From Xanthomonas theicola (GTDB taxonomy: Bacteria > Pseudomonadota > Gammaproteobacteria > Xanthomonadales > Xanthomonadaceae), in the NCBI RefSeq assembly GCF_014236795.1, contig NZ_CP049017.1, positions 4,661,001-4,725,000 of the forward strand: a DNA stretch of 64,000 bases, given 5' to 3'. Position numbers and translations under genes: made by a program. Of the stretch, positions 8,754 through 18,330 are shown piece after piece (positions within the stretch are counted from its first letter, which is position 1; each line of letters begins with the position of its first letter). The notes beneath the pieces are model-generated. The model did not search any database, was not told the DNA's origin, and was given only the letters and a program-made list of their open reading frames with translations.

Positions 8754-9631
8754 TTAGAACGGCACGTCGCCTTCGATGGTGGTGCGGTGCAGGCGCCGGC
8801 GCAGCTGGTCCGGGGTGCCGCCGGCCAGGTGGGTGGCCGAGCGGTTGTCCCAGTACACCATGTCGTGCGCCTGCCAGCGATGCCGGTAGACCAGCGGATC
8901 GGCGCTGTGTGTGCAACAGCGCCTGCAGCAGCGCATCGCTTTCGTGCTGCGGCAGGCCGACGATGCGGGTGGTGAAAGGCTCGCCGACGAACAGCGCGCG
9001 GCGCCCGGTTTGCGGATGGGTGCGCACGACCGGGTGGCGCACCGGCGCCACCGCGTCGATCTGCGCCTGGGTCAGCGCCGGGCGCCACGGATTGCGCGCA
9101 CGCCGTTCCTCGTACTTGGCCAGGCGCCCGTCGACCGCGCTGCAGTTCCGGCGGCAGCGTGTCCCAGGCCAGGTGCTGGTTGACGAACGAGGTGTCGCCG
9201 CCCCCTCGGCTGGCAACTCCTGCGCCAGCAGCATCGAGCCCAGGCTCGGGGTCGGCTTGTACGACAGGTCCGAGTGCCAGCAGTGCCCGGCGTCGCCCAG
9301 CCCGATCGGCTGGCCGTTCTCCTTGACGTTGGACGCCACCAGCACTTCCGGTTGCTCGGGCAACTGGAACGGGCGCAGCACGTGGAGCTGCAGCGGGCCG
9401 AAGCGGCGACTGAAGGCCACCTGCTGCGCCGGGGGTGATGCGCTGATCGCGGAACACCAGCACGTGGTAGTGCCGGTGCGCGCGATGCAGCAGCGCGTAC
9501 GTGGCCGCATCCAGCGGCTGCGACAGGTCCAGGCCGAGCACCTGCGCACCCAACGGCGCGGCGAACGGTTCGATGCGGACCGCCGGCGCCGCGGCGGGGG
9601 CAGGCCGTGTTGCGGTGGGTGCGCGCGCCAT
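8754..9631 (-). pseudogene. TauD/TfdA-family dioxygenase, multiply frameshifted
   Basis: Fe(II)/2-oxoglutarate-dependent dioxygenase, the enzyme type that releases sulfite from taurine or alkylsulfonates. The N-terminus starts at 9631 (IEPFAAPLGAQVLGLDLSQP), then the frame shifts to VAFSRRFGPLQLHVLRPF and HCWHSDLSYKPTPSLGSMLL (the HxD iron motif), shifts again at NQHLAWDTLPPELQ, again at LAKYEERRARNPW, and finally near 8920 to RHRWQAHDMVYWDNRSATHL, which holds the distal His. At least four shifts separate these segments. Iron-ligand residues are still readable, so decay looks recent. It heads the ruined transporter cluster and was probably its metabolic partner. Confidence 0.85.
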
Positions 9632-9808
9632 GCTCTGGCCTGGTCTACGAAGGATGCGACGCCGCGTGTATCGCACGCGGCGTCGATCTCACTGCAGGCA
9701 GCGCCAGGCGCGCGCTGAAGCAACGATTCGGATGATGCTTATACGCAACGGCATATGCAGCGCGCCCGGCGCGCCGGGCCGCAGCGTTCTGGAAGGTCGT
9801 TTGCAGCG

Positions 9809-10729
9809 TCAGAGATCAGGGGTTCGCGTAGCGACTGCGCTGGATGGGCTGTTGGCCTCCGCTGCCTGCTGCTGGGGACGGGGACCGGCAGATGCGGAGA
9901 TCACGCTTTCTATCCATGGGATGTAGCGAGAGATGCGCACGGCATGCACAATCTGACCGTAGAGGCCTTCCACGAATGGACGATCCGGTGTCCATGTCTT
10001 CCAGAAGGGATGATCCGGCGGGTATTTGCTCCAGGACGCCAGGCCGATCAGGCGCCTCGAACTCCCGTCGCCGATCAGCAGGGGACCGCCGCTGTCGCCG
10101 CTTCCGGTGATGCCCTCGAGCGGCAGGGCGGACGGTGGCGAGTCGAACCGATACCAGACATAGCGCTGGTCGGCGCCGACGATCACGTTGAAGGCGTGGC
10201 GCAGGACGGTGCGATGCGGGCTGCGGAGTTCCTGTCCCGCGCTGCCATTGCCCGAGGCGCCCTTGCCCACCAGTTCGGCGGTCATTCCCACTTCCTGGTC
10301 GCCGCGATAGAGCGCGATGGGGGCCACATCCGTCACCGGCGATGCGAGCTGGATCAGCGCGATATCGTTGGACGATGCGAGAAAGGCGGCCAACTTGGAG
10401 AGGTCGCCGGTTGACAGGGCCTCCTGGATCAGCCGGTCGGGCAGTTTCTCGTAGCCGGGATAGGTCACGACACGTTTGACCTCGCGTGCCGCGCCGCCGA
10501 TGGAGACTTGCTCGTCCATGCCTTGCCTCTGCATGGGCGCCGCGTGCGCGGCGGTTACCACCCATTGCGGCGCGATCAGAACGCCCTGTCCCTCACCAGG
10601 CAAGTCGACCAGGGCGGGCAACGCCGACGTCGGGACCCGATAGCCGGCATCCTCCACGTCCGCCCTGATGATCACGGCGCCGGCCGCAGCCGAGACCACC
10701 AAGAGGCAAAAAGCGAGAACCCACTTCAT
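9809..10729 (-). CDS. Trypsin-like serine protease, secreted
   Basis: Protein of 306 aa with a signal peptide (MKWVLAFCLLVVSAAAGAVI), hence exported to the periplasm or beyond. The chymotrypsin-fold catalytic triad is visible: His in VVTAAHAAP (about residue 62), Asp in SSNDIALIQL (about residue 122) and Ser in GITGSGDSGGPLL (about residue 212). No PDZ domain follows; the C-terminal 40 residues are Pro/Ala/Ser-rich. It is complete, in contrast to its broken neighbours on both sides. Substrate is unknown; plant-associated xanthomonads secrete several such proteases. Confidence 0.85.
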   Translation of the reverse strand: MKWVLAFCLLVVSAAAGAVIIRADVEDAGYRVPTSALPALVDLPGEGQGVLIAPQWVVTAAHAAPMQRQGMDEQVSIGGAAREVKRVVTYPGYEKLPDRLIQEALSTGDLSKLAAFLASSNDIALIQLASPVTDVAPIALYRGDQEVGMTAELVGKGASGNGSAGQELRSPHRTVLRHAFNVIVGADQRYVWYRFDSPPSALPLEGITGSGDSGGPLLIGDGSSRRLIGLASWSKYPPDHPFWKTWTPDRPFVEGLYGQIVHAVRISRYIPWIESVISASAGPRPQQQAAEANSPSSAVATRTPDL

Positions 10730-10755
10730 TCATTCATCCTGGTCGTTCCGCGGAA

Positions 10756-11852
10756 TCATCCGCACGGCGCCATGCGCCCGCACGCGCCCCACGACGCGGC
10801 GCGTCGGATGCATGCGCAGGAGTCTAGGGGCATGCTTGGCGGAGAGCAACCAAATGGCCGACAGATCCGGCCAATCGCTTCACTGCCGAAGCGTTGCCGA
10901 TACTCGCCAGGCGTGATGGCGCAGCGATTGCGGAATGCACGATGGAACGTGTCCGCGCTGTTGAAGCCGACCACCCTGGCGATGCGTTGGATGGATCCCT
11001 CCCTGGACGTCAGCTGCAGACGCGCCTGTTCCAGGCGCAGCCGTTCGACGAAACGTGCCGGCGTGGTGGCAAACGCGGCAGCAAACACGCGGCGGAAATT
11101 GTGCGGGCTCATCGCCAAGAATTCGGCCATGCGCTCCACGCTAAGCGTTTCAGGGAGATGATCGAGTAGCCATTCGAGCAAGCCGGCCATGCGTCCGGCG
11201 CCGCGGATCTGCGCGGCCAGTAGCATGGAGAACGGCGCCTGATTGCCTGGGCGTTTCACGTGCATGACCAGGTCGCGCGCCGCTTCCATCGCAACGGCCG
11301 CACCGAGATCCTCTTCGACCAGGGCGAGCGCCAGGTCCATGCCGGCAGTCAATCCACCGGAGGTGGCAAAGCGGCCGTCGCGGAGCAACAACGGATCCGG
11401 CTGGATATCCAGCGCCGGATAGCGGCGTGCCACTTCGCTGGCATAGCGCCAGTGGGTGGTGACGCGACGGCCGTCGAGCAGGCCGGTCGCCGCGAGGATG
11501 TAGATGCCCGTACAGACACTGACCATGCGGCGTGTCGTGGCGGCGCGTTGGCGCCGCCATGCAAGCAGCCGTGTATCGCTGTCCAAACGGCGACTGCCGA
11601 TGCCGCCGGGGATGAGCAAGGTGTCCAGCGGTGGCGCGTCTCGAGCGTGCAGGTGGGCAGGACGATGAGGTTGTTTTCAGCGCGAACAGGGGCAGCATCC
11701 AGGCCGACGACATGCAGCTGATAAGACAGTTCGCCTGCGGCCGGACTGTTGGCCATGCCGAAGACGTCGAGCGGCCCGATCAGGTCGAGCGATCGCATGC
11801 CCTGGTAAGCAAGCAGGCCCATGTTCCGCGCGCAATGGCTGGTCGTCGCCAT
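10756..11852 (-). pseudogene. GlxA/FtrA-type AraC regulator with DJ-1/PfpI domain, one frameshift
   Basis: Transcription regulator with an N-terminal DJ-1/PfpI (class I amidotransferase-like) domain and a C-terminal AraC helix-turn-helix pair. The start at 11852 opens a frame reading MGLLAYQGMRSLDLIGPLDV; near 11640 it must shift to LIPGGIGSRRLDSDTRLLAW, then CTGIYILAATGLLDGRRVTT (nucleophile-elbow Cys) and the DNA-binding part MSPHNFRRVFAAAFATTPAR and FNSADTFHRAFRNRCAITPG. Only one lesion separates two otherwise perfect halves, so this is either a very recent pseudogene or a sequencing error. The C-terminal tail after FGSEA looks longer than usual. Targets are unknown. Confidence 0.75.
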
Positions 11853-12208
11853 TGAAATGCAGCTGGCCTCTCGAGGTTGGCACGCGTGGCGACGCACCCT
11901 TCGTCCGGGTGTGCGTTCGGACAGGCTGAACCGCCGCATTGCAAATGCAGCGTCCAGCAGTGCCGGAATCCATCGCCCTGTCCGCACAAACAAGGCCCTG
12001 CGTATGCGGCCTGGTCATGTCGCCGATTGCAATGCGCAACCGCGAGCGAAGCCCCGGAGCGGCGATCGGCCGAGGCGTTGCGGCCGGGCAAGCCGGCGAC
12101 CGCTGCGCAGATCGACAAGGCCTTCGCAGTGAACGCAACCGGCATCGCAGGCAGCCGGTCGCTGCGGCGACCGGAATCAGCGCCCCCGCCGTGTCCGTGC
12201 CGGCGCGC
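11853..12208. other. Intergenic region, no gene seen
   Basis: This 356-bp stretch lies between the AraC-type gene start and the end of the ybbP-like gene. The open frames in it show no recognisable family and have biased, arginine-rich translations typical of non-coding high-GC frames. It should carry the AraC-type gene promoter, but I see no convincing elements. Confidence 0.5.
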
Positions 12209-14698
12209 TCACGGCTCGTGCAGCGCCAGCGCCGGCGGCGTGCGCAGGATGCGGCGCGTGCCCGACCAGCCGGCGAGCAGGCTCAGCAGCACGCCGCCGG
12301 CCCCGCCCAGCAGCAGTGCCGGCCAGGGCGGTGCCAGCGCCAGGTCGAATGCCTGCTTGGCCACGACCACGCCGATCCCCGCCGCCGCACCGACCGCCAG
12401 GATCGCCGCGAGCAGGCCGAGCGCGCCGAATTCCACCAGCACCGCGCCGTGCAGCTGGCCGCGGCGCGCGCCCAGCGTGCGCAGCACCGCGCTGTCGTAG
12501 CGGCGCTCGCCGGCGGTGGCCTGCAGCGCCGCCAGCAGCACCAGCGCGCCGGCCAGCAGGCTGAAGCCCATCACCAGTTGCACCGCCTGCGCGACCTGGT
12601 CGATCACCTCGCGCACTCGTCCCAGGATCGCGTCGATGTCCAGCAGCGACACGTTCGGATAGGTGCGGCTGAGGCCGCTGAGCTGCGCGGCGGAACCGCG
12701 CGGCAGGTGGAACGCGGAGATCAGGTTGTAGGGCGCGTCCTGCACCGCGCCGGCGTTCAGCAGCAGGAAGAAGTTGACCCGAAACGAATCCCAGTCGGCC
12801 TTGCGCACGCTGGTGACGGTGAAGCTGCGCTGTTGCTCGCCGAGCAGCAGGGTGATGCGGTCGCCGAGCTTGAGCCCGTAGCGCTGCGCCCAGGCTTCCT
12901 CCACCGAGGCTTCCGCCGTGGTGCTGCCGGCCGCCCAGAAGCGCCCGGACAGCAAGCGGTTGGCGGCGGGAAACGCATGCCGCCAGGAGAAGTTGATCGG
13001 CCGGTCGGCGGCGTCGCCCTCGCCGTCGTTTTCCGGACCCTGGTCCTGGCGTTGCGGCGGCTTGCCGTTGATCGCCACCAGCTTGCCGGTGCTGAACGGC
13101 TCCACCGCCGGGTCGGTCACGCCGAGCCCGCGCAGCGTGCCGAGCACGTGCTCGGCCTGGTCGGGCTGGATGTTCATCAGGAAGTAGTTCGGCGTGTCCG
13201 CCGGCAGCCGGTCGCGCCACTGGCCGAGCAGGCCCGGACCGATCACCGCCAGCAGCAGCAAGGCGCACAGCGACAGCGACAGGCCGACCAGTTGCACCAC
13301 GCTCAGCGCGCGGCGCCGGGTCAGTGCGGCCAGGCCCAGCTTCCACGGTCCGCGCAGGCGTGACTGCAGGCGCCGCAGCAGCGCCAGCAGCAGGCTGCCG
13401 ACCACCGCGGCGAGCGCCGCCAGCAGGGTCAGCCCGCCCAGCACCCAGGCCGCGAGCACGCCGTCGCCGGTGGCGTACACCGCCAGCACCACGGTCGCCA
13501 GCAACGCGGCGGCGTAGACCAGCAGCGAGGTCGGCGGCAGCGCGGCGAAGCTGCGGTTGAGCACCCGCATCGGCGGTACGTCGCGCAGCCGCAGCAGCGG
13601 CGGCAGGCCGAAGCCGAGCAGCAGCAACAGGCCGATGCCGGCGCCGGCCAACGCCGGGGTCGCCTGCGGCAGCGGCAGCCGGTTCGGGATCAGGCTGCCC
13701 AGCGCCTCGACCAGGCCGATCTGCGCCAGCATGCCCAGGCCCACGCCGAGCGCGCAGGCCGGGATCGCCAGCAGCAGCAATTGCAGCGCCAGCGCGCCGA
13801 GAATGTCGCGTTGGCGCGCGCCCAGGCAGCGCAGCACGGCGACCGTGTCGATGCGGCGCAGCGCGAAGCGGTTGGCGGCCAGCGCGGTGGCGACGCCGGC
13901 CAGCAGCACCGCCAGCAACGCGGTCAGGGCGAGGAAGCGGCCGGCGCGGTCGAAGGCGCCGCGCACGCCGCGCTGGGTGTCCTGGATGCCGACCAGACGG
14001 AACGCCTTGGCGCGCGGCGCCAGCCATTTGCGCAGCGCCGCGATCTCGCCCGGCGTACCGGCGAACATCAACCGGTACGAGGCGCGGCTGCCGGGGCCGA
14101 GCAGGCCGGCGGCATCGACGTCGGCGCGATTGACCAGCAGCGGCGGCGACAGCTGCATCAGTTCGCCGGAGGCGTCCGGCTCGGCGCGCAGCACCCGGGT
14201 CACGCGCAGCGTGCCGGCGCCGAATTCCAGCGCATCGCCGAGCTTCAGGCCCAGCGCCTCGAGCAGCCGCGGATCGGCGTAGGCCTGGCCGCGCGGCGGT
14301 GGGCCGGCGCGTTCGCTGCCGGCGCCGGCAGCGTGGCGCGCCACCAGCAGTTCGCCGCGCAACGGATAGCCCGCGCCGACCGCCTTGATGTTGGCCATCT
14401 GGCTGGCGTCGCCATGGAACAACACGCTGGAGAAGCTGACCAGGCGCGCGCTGCGCAGGCCGCGACGCTGCGCCTGCTCGGCGAATGCGGCAGGAATGTC
14501 CTGGCGTCCGGTGACGCCGAGGTCGCCGCCGATCACCTCGGCGGCGCTGCCGGTCAGCGCCAGGGTGACGCGATCGACCAGGGTGCCGACCGCGGTCATC
14601 ACCGCCACGCCCAGCACCAGCGCGGCGAACACGGTCAGCAGGTCGCCGGCGAACAGCTCGCGGCGCAGCGCGCGCGCGGCATGGCGCAGCACGTTCAT
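12209..14698 (-). CDS. ybbP: FtsX-family ABC permease, YbbP-like
   Basis: Large inner-membrane permease (829 aa) of the MacB/FtsX superfamily. It has an N-terminal TM segment (LLTVFAALVLGVAVMTAVGT), a periplasmic domain, a first group of FtsX helices around residues 250-430, a second periplasmic domain and a final FtsX domain (LVMGFSLLAGALVLLAALQA, ending HEP). Its ATG overlaps the stop of the ATPase gene by the ATGA arrangement, so the two are translationally coupled. The ybbA-ybbP pair beside tesA is conserved in many gammaproteobacteria. The transported substrate is unknown; a role in lipid or lipoprotein handling is inferred from the family. Confidence 0.88.
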   Translation of the reverse strand: MNVLRHAARALRRELFAGDLLTVFAALVLGVAVMTAVGTLVDRVTLALTGSAAEVIGGDLGVTGRQDIPAAFAEQAQRRGLRSARLVSFSSVLFHGDASQMANIKAVGAGYPLRGELLVARHAAGAGSERAGPPPRGQAYADPRLLEALGLKLGDALEFGAGTLRVTRVLRAEPDASGELMQLSPPLLVNRADVDAAGLLGPGSRASYRLMFAGTPGEIAALRKWLAPRAKAFRLVGIQDTQRGVRGAFDRAGRFLALTALLAVLLAGVATALAANRFALRRIDTVAVLRCLGARQRDILGALALQLLLLAIPACALGVGLGMLAQIGLVEALGSLIPNRLPLPQATPALAGAGIGLLLLLGFGLPPLLRLRDVPPMRVLNRSFAALPPTSLLVYAAALLATVVLAVYATGDGVLAAWVLGGLTLLAALAAVVGSLLLALLRRLQSRLRGPWKLGLAALTRRRALSVVQLVGLSLSLCALLLLAVIGPGLLGQWRDRLPADTPNYFLMNIQPDQAEHVLGTLRGLGVTDPAVEPFSTGKLVAINGKPPQRQDQGPENDGEGDAADRPINFSWRHAFPAANRLLSGRFWAAGSTTAEASVEEAWAQRYGLKLGDRITLLLGEQQRSFTVTSVRKADWDSFRVNFFLLLNAGAVQDAPYNLISAFHLPRGSAAQLSGLSRTYPNVSLLDIDAILGRVREVIDQVAQAVQLVMGFSLLAGALVLLAALQATAGERRYDSAVLRTLGARRGQLHGAVLVEFGALGLLAAILAVGAAAGIGVVVAKQAFDLALAPPWPALLLGGAGGVLLSLLAGWSGTRRILRTPPALALHEP

Positions 14699-15492
14699 GC
14701 GTCGGCCACCGCTTCGGCCTGGAGCAGGCGCCCGCGGTCGAGCCGGTAGCGATGCTCGCAGCGCTGCGCCAGACGCAGGTCGTGGGTGACCAGCACCAGC
14801 GTGGTGTCGCTGCCGGCGTTGAGCGCGAACAGCAGGTCGCCGATCTGCTGGCCGGTGGCCTGGTCGAGGCTGCCGGTGGGTTCGTCGGCGAACAGGATCC
14901 GCGGCCGTGCCACGAACGCGCGCGCCAGCGCCACGCGCTGCTGCTCGCCGCCGGACAGCTGCCGCGGGTAGTGCCGCGCACGCGCGCTCAGGCCCACCGC
15001 CTCCAGCACCTCGCGCACCCGCACCGGATCCTCGCGCCCGGCCAGTTCCAGCGGCAGCGCGATGTTCTCCGCGGCGGTCAGCGACGGCAGCAGGTGGAAG
15101 CTCTGGAACACGAAGCCGACTTCGCGCGCGCGCAGGGCGGCGCGCGCTTCTTCGTCGAGCGCGTTGAGCGACTGCCCGGCGAGCACGATCTCCCCGCGCG
15201 TCGGCAGGTCCAGGCCGGCGAGCAGGCCGAGCAGGGTGGTCTTGCCGGAACCGGAGGCGCCGACGATGGCGACGCTGTCGCCTTCACCGATGGTCAATCC
15301 GACCTTGTCGAGAATGTGGACCGTGCCCTCCGGTCCGCTGACGGATTTGCCGACATCGCGTACGTCGATCGCGATGCCGGTGCGCGGAGTGGGGGCCAGA
15401 CTGTCGATGAGGAAATCTCCGGATGCGTGGCAACGATACGAAAGGAACGCCTGCCTGGACGCGCAGCGCCTGGCTCCTGGCCTGTCTGGCAT
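14695..15492 (-). CDS. ybbA: ABC ATP-binding protein, YbbA-like
   Basis: Cytoplasmic ATPase partner of the YbbP-like permease, LolD/MacB type. Walker A is GASGSGKTT, Q-loop VFQSFHLLPSLT, signature LSGGEQQRVALARAF, Walker B ILFADEPTGSLD and switch His VLVTHDLR. Homology begins at about position 15384 (IAIDVRDVGKSVSGPEG), yet the only ATG in frame is at 15492, which would overlap the divergent tesA gene by 70 bp. A non-ATG start nearer 15400 is likely but I cannot fix it. The gene ends inside the permease start codon. Confidence 0.88.
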   Translation of the reverse strand: MPDRPGARRCASRQAFLSYRCHASGDFLIDSLAPTPRTGIAIDVRDVGKSVSGPEGTVHILDKVGLTIGEGDSVAIVGASGSGKTTLLGLLAGLDLPTRGEIVLAGQSLNALDEEARAALRAREVGFVFQSFHLLPSLTAAENIALPLELAGREDPVRVREVLEAVGLSARARHYPRQLSGGEQQRVALARAFVARPRILFADEPTGSLDQATGQQIGDLLFALNAGSDTTLVLVTHDLRLAQRCEHRYRLDRGRLLQAEAVADA

Positions 15493-16088
15493 GGTGTCTG
15501 CTGCTGCCCGCCATCGCCTGTGCCAAAGGTGCGACGGGGCCGGTGCTGGTGGTCGGCGACAGCCTCAGTGCCGCGCACAACATCCCGGTCCAGTCCGGCT
15601 GGGTGGCGCTGCTGGAGCGCCGCCTGCGACAACAGATGCAGGCGCCGCCGGCGGTCGTCAATGCCAGCATCAGCGGCGAGACGTCCTCCGGCGCGCTGAC
15701 CCGGCTGCCGGCGTTGCTGCTCAAGCACCGGCCCGCGGTGGTGGTGATCGAACTCGGCGGCAACGACGCGCTGCGCGGGCTGACGCCGGCGGAACTGCGC
15801 GGCAACCTGGAGAAGATGATCGTGCTCAGCCGTGACGCCGGCGCGAAGGTGCTGTTGCTCGGCATCGACGTGCCGCCGAACTACGGACCGGCCTACCGGC
15901 AGCGGTTGCGCGCGGTGTATGCGGACCTGGCCAAGCAGTACCGGACCGGGTTGTTGCCGTTCCTGCTGGAGGGCGTGGCGCTCGATCCGGCACTGATGCA
16001 GGACGATGGCCTGCATCCCACTGCCGCCGGCCAGCCGAAGGTCCTGGAGAACGTGTGGCCCAAGCTCAAGCCGTTGATCGACGAGTGA
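15423..16088 (+). CDS. tesA: Arylesterase / lysophospholipase TesA, SGNH fold
   Basis: Periplasmic esterase of 221 aa with an N-terminal signal segment (WLLACLAWCLLLPAIACAKG). SGNH-family blocks are all visible: GDS in VLVVGDSLSAAHN (catalytic Ser), Gly in NASISGETSSGAL, Asn in VVIELGGNDALRGL, and the Asp-His pair in DDGLHPTAAGQ. E. coli TesA hydrolyses acyl-thioesters, arylesters and lysophospholipids. It diverges from ybbA, the arrangement usual in gammaproteobacteria. Start chosen at the first ATG that gives a proper signal peptide. Confidence 0.92.
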   Translation: MRGNDTKGTPAWTRSAWLLACLAWCLLLPAIACAKGATGPVLVVGDSLSAAHNIPVQSGWVALLERRLRQQMQAPPAVVNASISGETSSGALTRLPALLLKHRPAVVVIELGGNDALRGLTPAELRGNLEKMIVLSRDAGAKVLLLGIDVPPNYGPAYRQRLRAVYADLAKQYRTGLLPFLLEGVALDPALMQDDGLHPTAAGQPKVLENVWPKLKPLIDE

Positions 16089-16179
16089 TTTTTCCCTGGT
16101 CAGGCACATGAAGCGTTCTTCACACTGTCACCACTCGGTTTCCGGCATGTTTCACAAAGCTGAAGACTGAGGAAGCTCT

Positions 16180-16893
16180 ATGCGTCAGACCAAGGAAACC
16201 TCCGGGCTCGTTCTGGTCGTCGAGGACAACCGCAACATCTCCGAAATGATCGGCGAGTACCTGGAAGGCCGCGGATTCGAAGTGGATTACGCTTGCGATG
16301 GCCTGGACGGCTACCGCCTGGCGGCAGAGAACAGCTACGACGTGGTGGTGCTGGACCTGATGCTGCCACGCCTGGACGGCATCGAAGTGTGTCGCCGTTT
16401 GCGCAACGACGCACGCAAGTCCACGCCGGTGCTGATGCTGACCGCGCGCGACACGCTCGACGACAAGCTCACCGGCCTGGGCTTCGGCGCCGACGACTAC
16501 CTGACCAAGCCGTTCGCGATCCAGGAACTGGAAGCGCGCCTGCGTGCGCTGATCCGCCGCGAGCGCCGCCAAGTGGGCTCGGAAGTGCTGAAGGTGGCCG
16601 ATCTGGTGCTGGATCCGGTGAGCATGCGCGCGACCCGCGCCGGCGCCGAACTGCAGTTGTCGCCGATCGGCCTGCGCCTGCTGACCATCCTGATGCGCGA
16701 GTCGCCGCGTGTGGTCACCCGCCAGGAGATCGAGCGCGAGATCTGGGGCAACGGCCTGCCGGATTCGGACACCCTGCGCAGCCATCTGTACAACCTGCGC
16801 AAGATCATCGACAAGCCGTTCGACCGGCCGCTGCTGCACACCGTGCAGAGCGCCGGTTACCGCATCGCCGACATCGCGCAGCCGATGGGCTGA
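16180..16893 (+). CDS. OmpR-family response regulator
   Basis: DNA-binding response regulator of 237 aa. The receiver domain occupies residues 8-120, with acidic pocket VVEDN, phosphoacceptor Asp in VVVLDLMLPRLDG, Thr in MLTARD and Lys in DDYLTKPF. A winged-helix domain follows at about 140-232 (SPIGLRLLTILMRESPRVV, SHLYNLRKIIDKPF, VQSAGYRIAD). The GGAAGC before the ATG is a reasonable ribosome site. A sensor kinase gene follows 109 bp later on the same strand, so the two form a pair. It resembles the ColR/VgrR group of xanthomonads in layout, but I cannot assign it. Two TTCACA boxes lie upstream. Confidence 0.9.
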   Translation: MRQTKETSGLVLVVEDNRNISEMIGEYLEGRGFEVDYACDGLDGYRLAAENSYDVVVLDLMLPRLDGIEVCRRLRNDARKSTPVLMLTARDTLDDKLTGLGFGADDYLTKPFAIQELEARLRALIRRERRQVGSEVLKVADLVLDPVSMRATRAGAELQLSPIGLRLLTILMRESPRVVTRQEIEREIWGNGLPDSDTLRSHLYNLRKIIDKPFDRPLLHTVQSAGYRIADIAQPMG

Positions 16894-17002
16894 GCGCCGC
16901 CGTCCGTGCCATGTGGCAGGCGGGCCTCAGGAGCGGGGCCTGCTTGCACGGCGGATTCAGCGTCCGCATTTCTATAATGGCGGCAAAAACACGGAAGCTG
17001 TA

Positions 17003-18283
17003 ATGCCGCACGGTTTGCCGCGCAAAATCCGCCTCGCCCTGATTGCCCGCATCGTATTTGCGGGATGCGTCGTCGCGCTTGGCAGCTACCTGGTGGTGGC
17101 GGTCGTGCAGCACTCGCTGGTGGGTTCGGTGATGCGCCAGGAAGCCACGCACTATTGGCGCCTGTACGCGCAATCCCCGGCGCAGCCGCCGCCCAACAGC
17201 CACACCTTGCGCGGCTATCTGGTGCCGGCCGGGCGATTGGAGGCGGCGGTGCCGGCGGAGTTGCGCGGCTTGGAACTGGGCCTGCACGAGCACCGCCCCG
17301 ACGGCGAGATGGTGCTGGTCGACGAGACCAAGGCCGGGCGGCTGTACCTGGTGTTCCTGCGCGCGCAGGCGCAGCGCTTGGCGTTCTGGTTCGGCATCGT
17401 GCCGGCGCTGCTGACCCTGATCGCGGTAGTGGTGGTGGGATGGCTGACCCACCGCGCCTCGCGGCGCCTGCTGTCGCCGGTGAACTGGCTGGCGCGGCAC
17501 GTGTCGCAGTGGGACCCGCGGCATCCGTGCGCCGCCGACCTGGCGCCGGAGAACCTGCCGGCCGATGTGCAGGGCGAGTCGCGGCAGTTGGCCGCGGCGC
17601 TGCATGCGCTGGCCTTGCGCGTCACCGGCCACGTCTCGCGCGAGCGCAACTTCACCCGCGACGCCAGCCACGAGCTGCGCACGCCGCTGACCGTGATCCG
17701 TGTCGCCAGCGACATCGCGATGACCGCCCCCGACCTGCCGCCGCGGCTGGGCCGCAGCCTGCAGCGCATCCAGCGCGCCGGCCGCGACATGGAGGCGGTC
17801 ATCGATGCGTTCCTGATCCTGGCCCGCGAGGCCGACGTGGAGCCGCAGAGCGAGACGTTCGAGGTCGCCGACGTGGTCGAGTACGAGGCCGAGAACGCGC
17901 GCGAGCTGTTGGTCGCCAAGCCGGTGACCCTGACCGTCAAGGTACTGGACGCCGCGCGCCTGCACGCGCCGCCGCGGGTGCTGCACGTGGTGGTCAGCAA
18001 TCTGCTGCGCAACGCCTGCAACTATACCGACGCGGGCAGCATCGAGGTCGAGGTCGCCGCCGACCGCATCCGCATCCGCGATACCGGCATCGGCATGTCC
18101 GACGATGCCTTGCGGCGCGCGTTCGAGCCGTTCTTCCGCGCCGAGCCGGATCGCCCACAGGGCACCGGGTTGGGCCTGTCGATCGTGCGTCGGCTGTGCG
18201 AGCGCTTCGGCTGGCGGATCGGGCTGGAGAGCGCCGAGGGCGGCGGCACCACCGCCACCGTGCGCTTCGATCCGGTCGGGTGA
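17003..18283 (+). CDS. Sensor histidine kinase, partner of the upstream regulator
   Basis: Inner-membrane kinase of 426 aa. TM1 is about residues 10-32 (ALIARIVFAGCVVALGSYLV), a periplasmic sensor segment of roughly 95 residues follows, and TM2 is about 130-152 (FGIVPALLTLIAVVVVGWLT). Then come a HAMP-like linker, the H-box with the phosphorylated His (RDASHELRTPLTVIRVASDI), N-box (NLLRNACNYTD), and ATP-binding glycine boxes DTGIGM and GTGLGLSIV. The signal is unknown; the sensor domain contains several acidic residues (EATHYW, HEHRPDGEM) that could bind metal, which is inference. The start at 17003 gives an intact TM1. Confidence 0.9.
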   Translation: MPHGLPRKIRLALIARIVFAGCVVALGSYLVVAVVQHSLVGSVMRQEATHYWRLYAQSPAQPPPNSHTLRGYLVPAGRLEAAVPAELRGLELGLHEHRPDGEMVLVDETKAGRLYLVFLRAQAQRLAFWFGIVPALLTLIAVVVVGWLTHRASRRLLSPVNWLARHVSQWDPRHPCAADLAPENLPADVQGESRQLAAALHALALRVTGHVSRERNFTRDASHELRTPLTVIRVASDIAMTAPDLPPRLGRSLQRIQRAGRDMEAVIDAFLILAREADVEPQSETFEVADVVEYEAENARELLVAKPVTLTVKVLDAARLHAPPRVLHVVVSNLLRNACNYTDAGSIEVEVAADRIRIRDTGIGMSDDALRRAFEPFFRAEPDRPQGTGLGLSIVRRLCERFGWRIGLESAEGGGTTATVRFDPVG

Positions 18284-18330
18284 GTGGCCGGACCGGTTGA
18301 ATCGCGGACGTCCGCCGCGCGCGCCGCGGT

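Noticed and set aside
11780..12145. Minus-strand frames upstream of the AraC-type gene as a small gene.
   Set aside because: Composition is that of random high-GC frames, with no domain or ribosome site.
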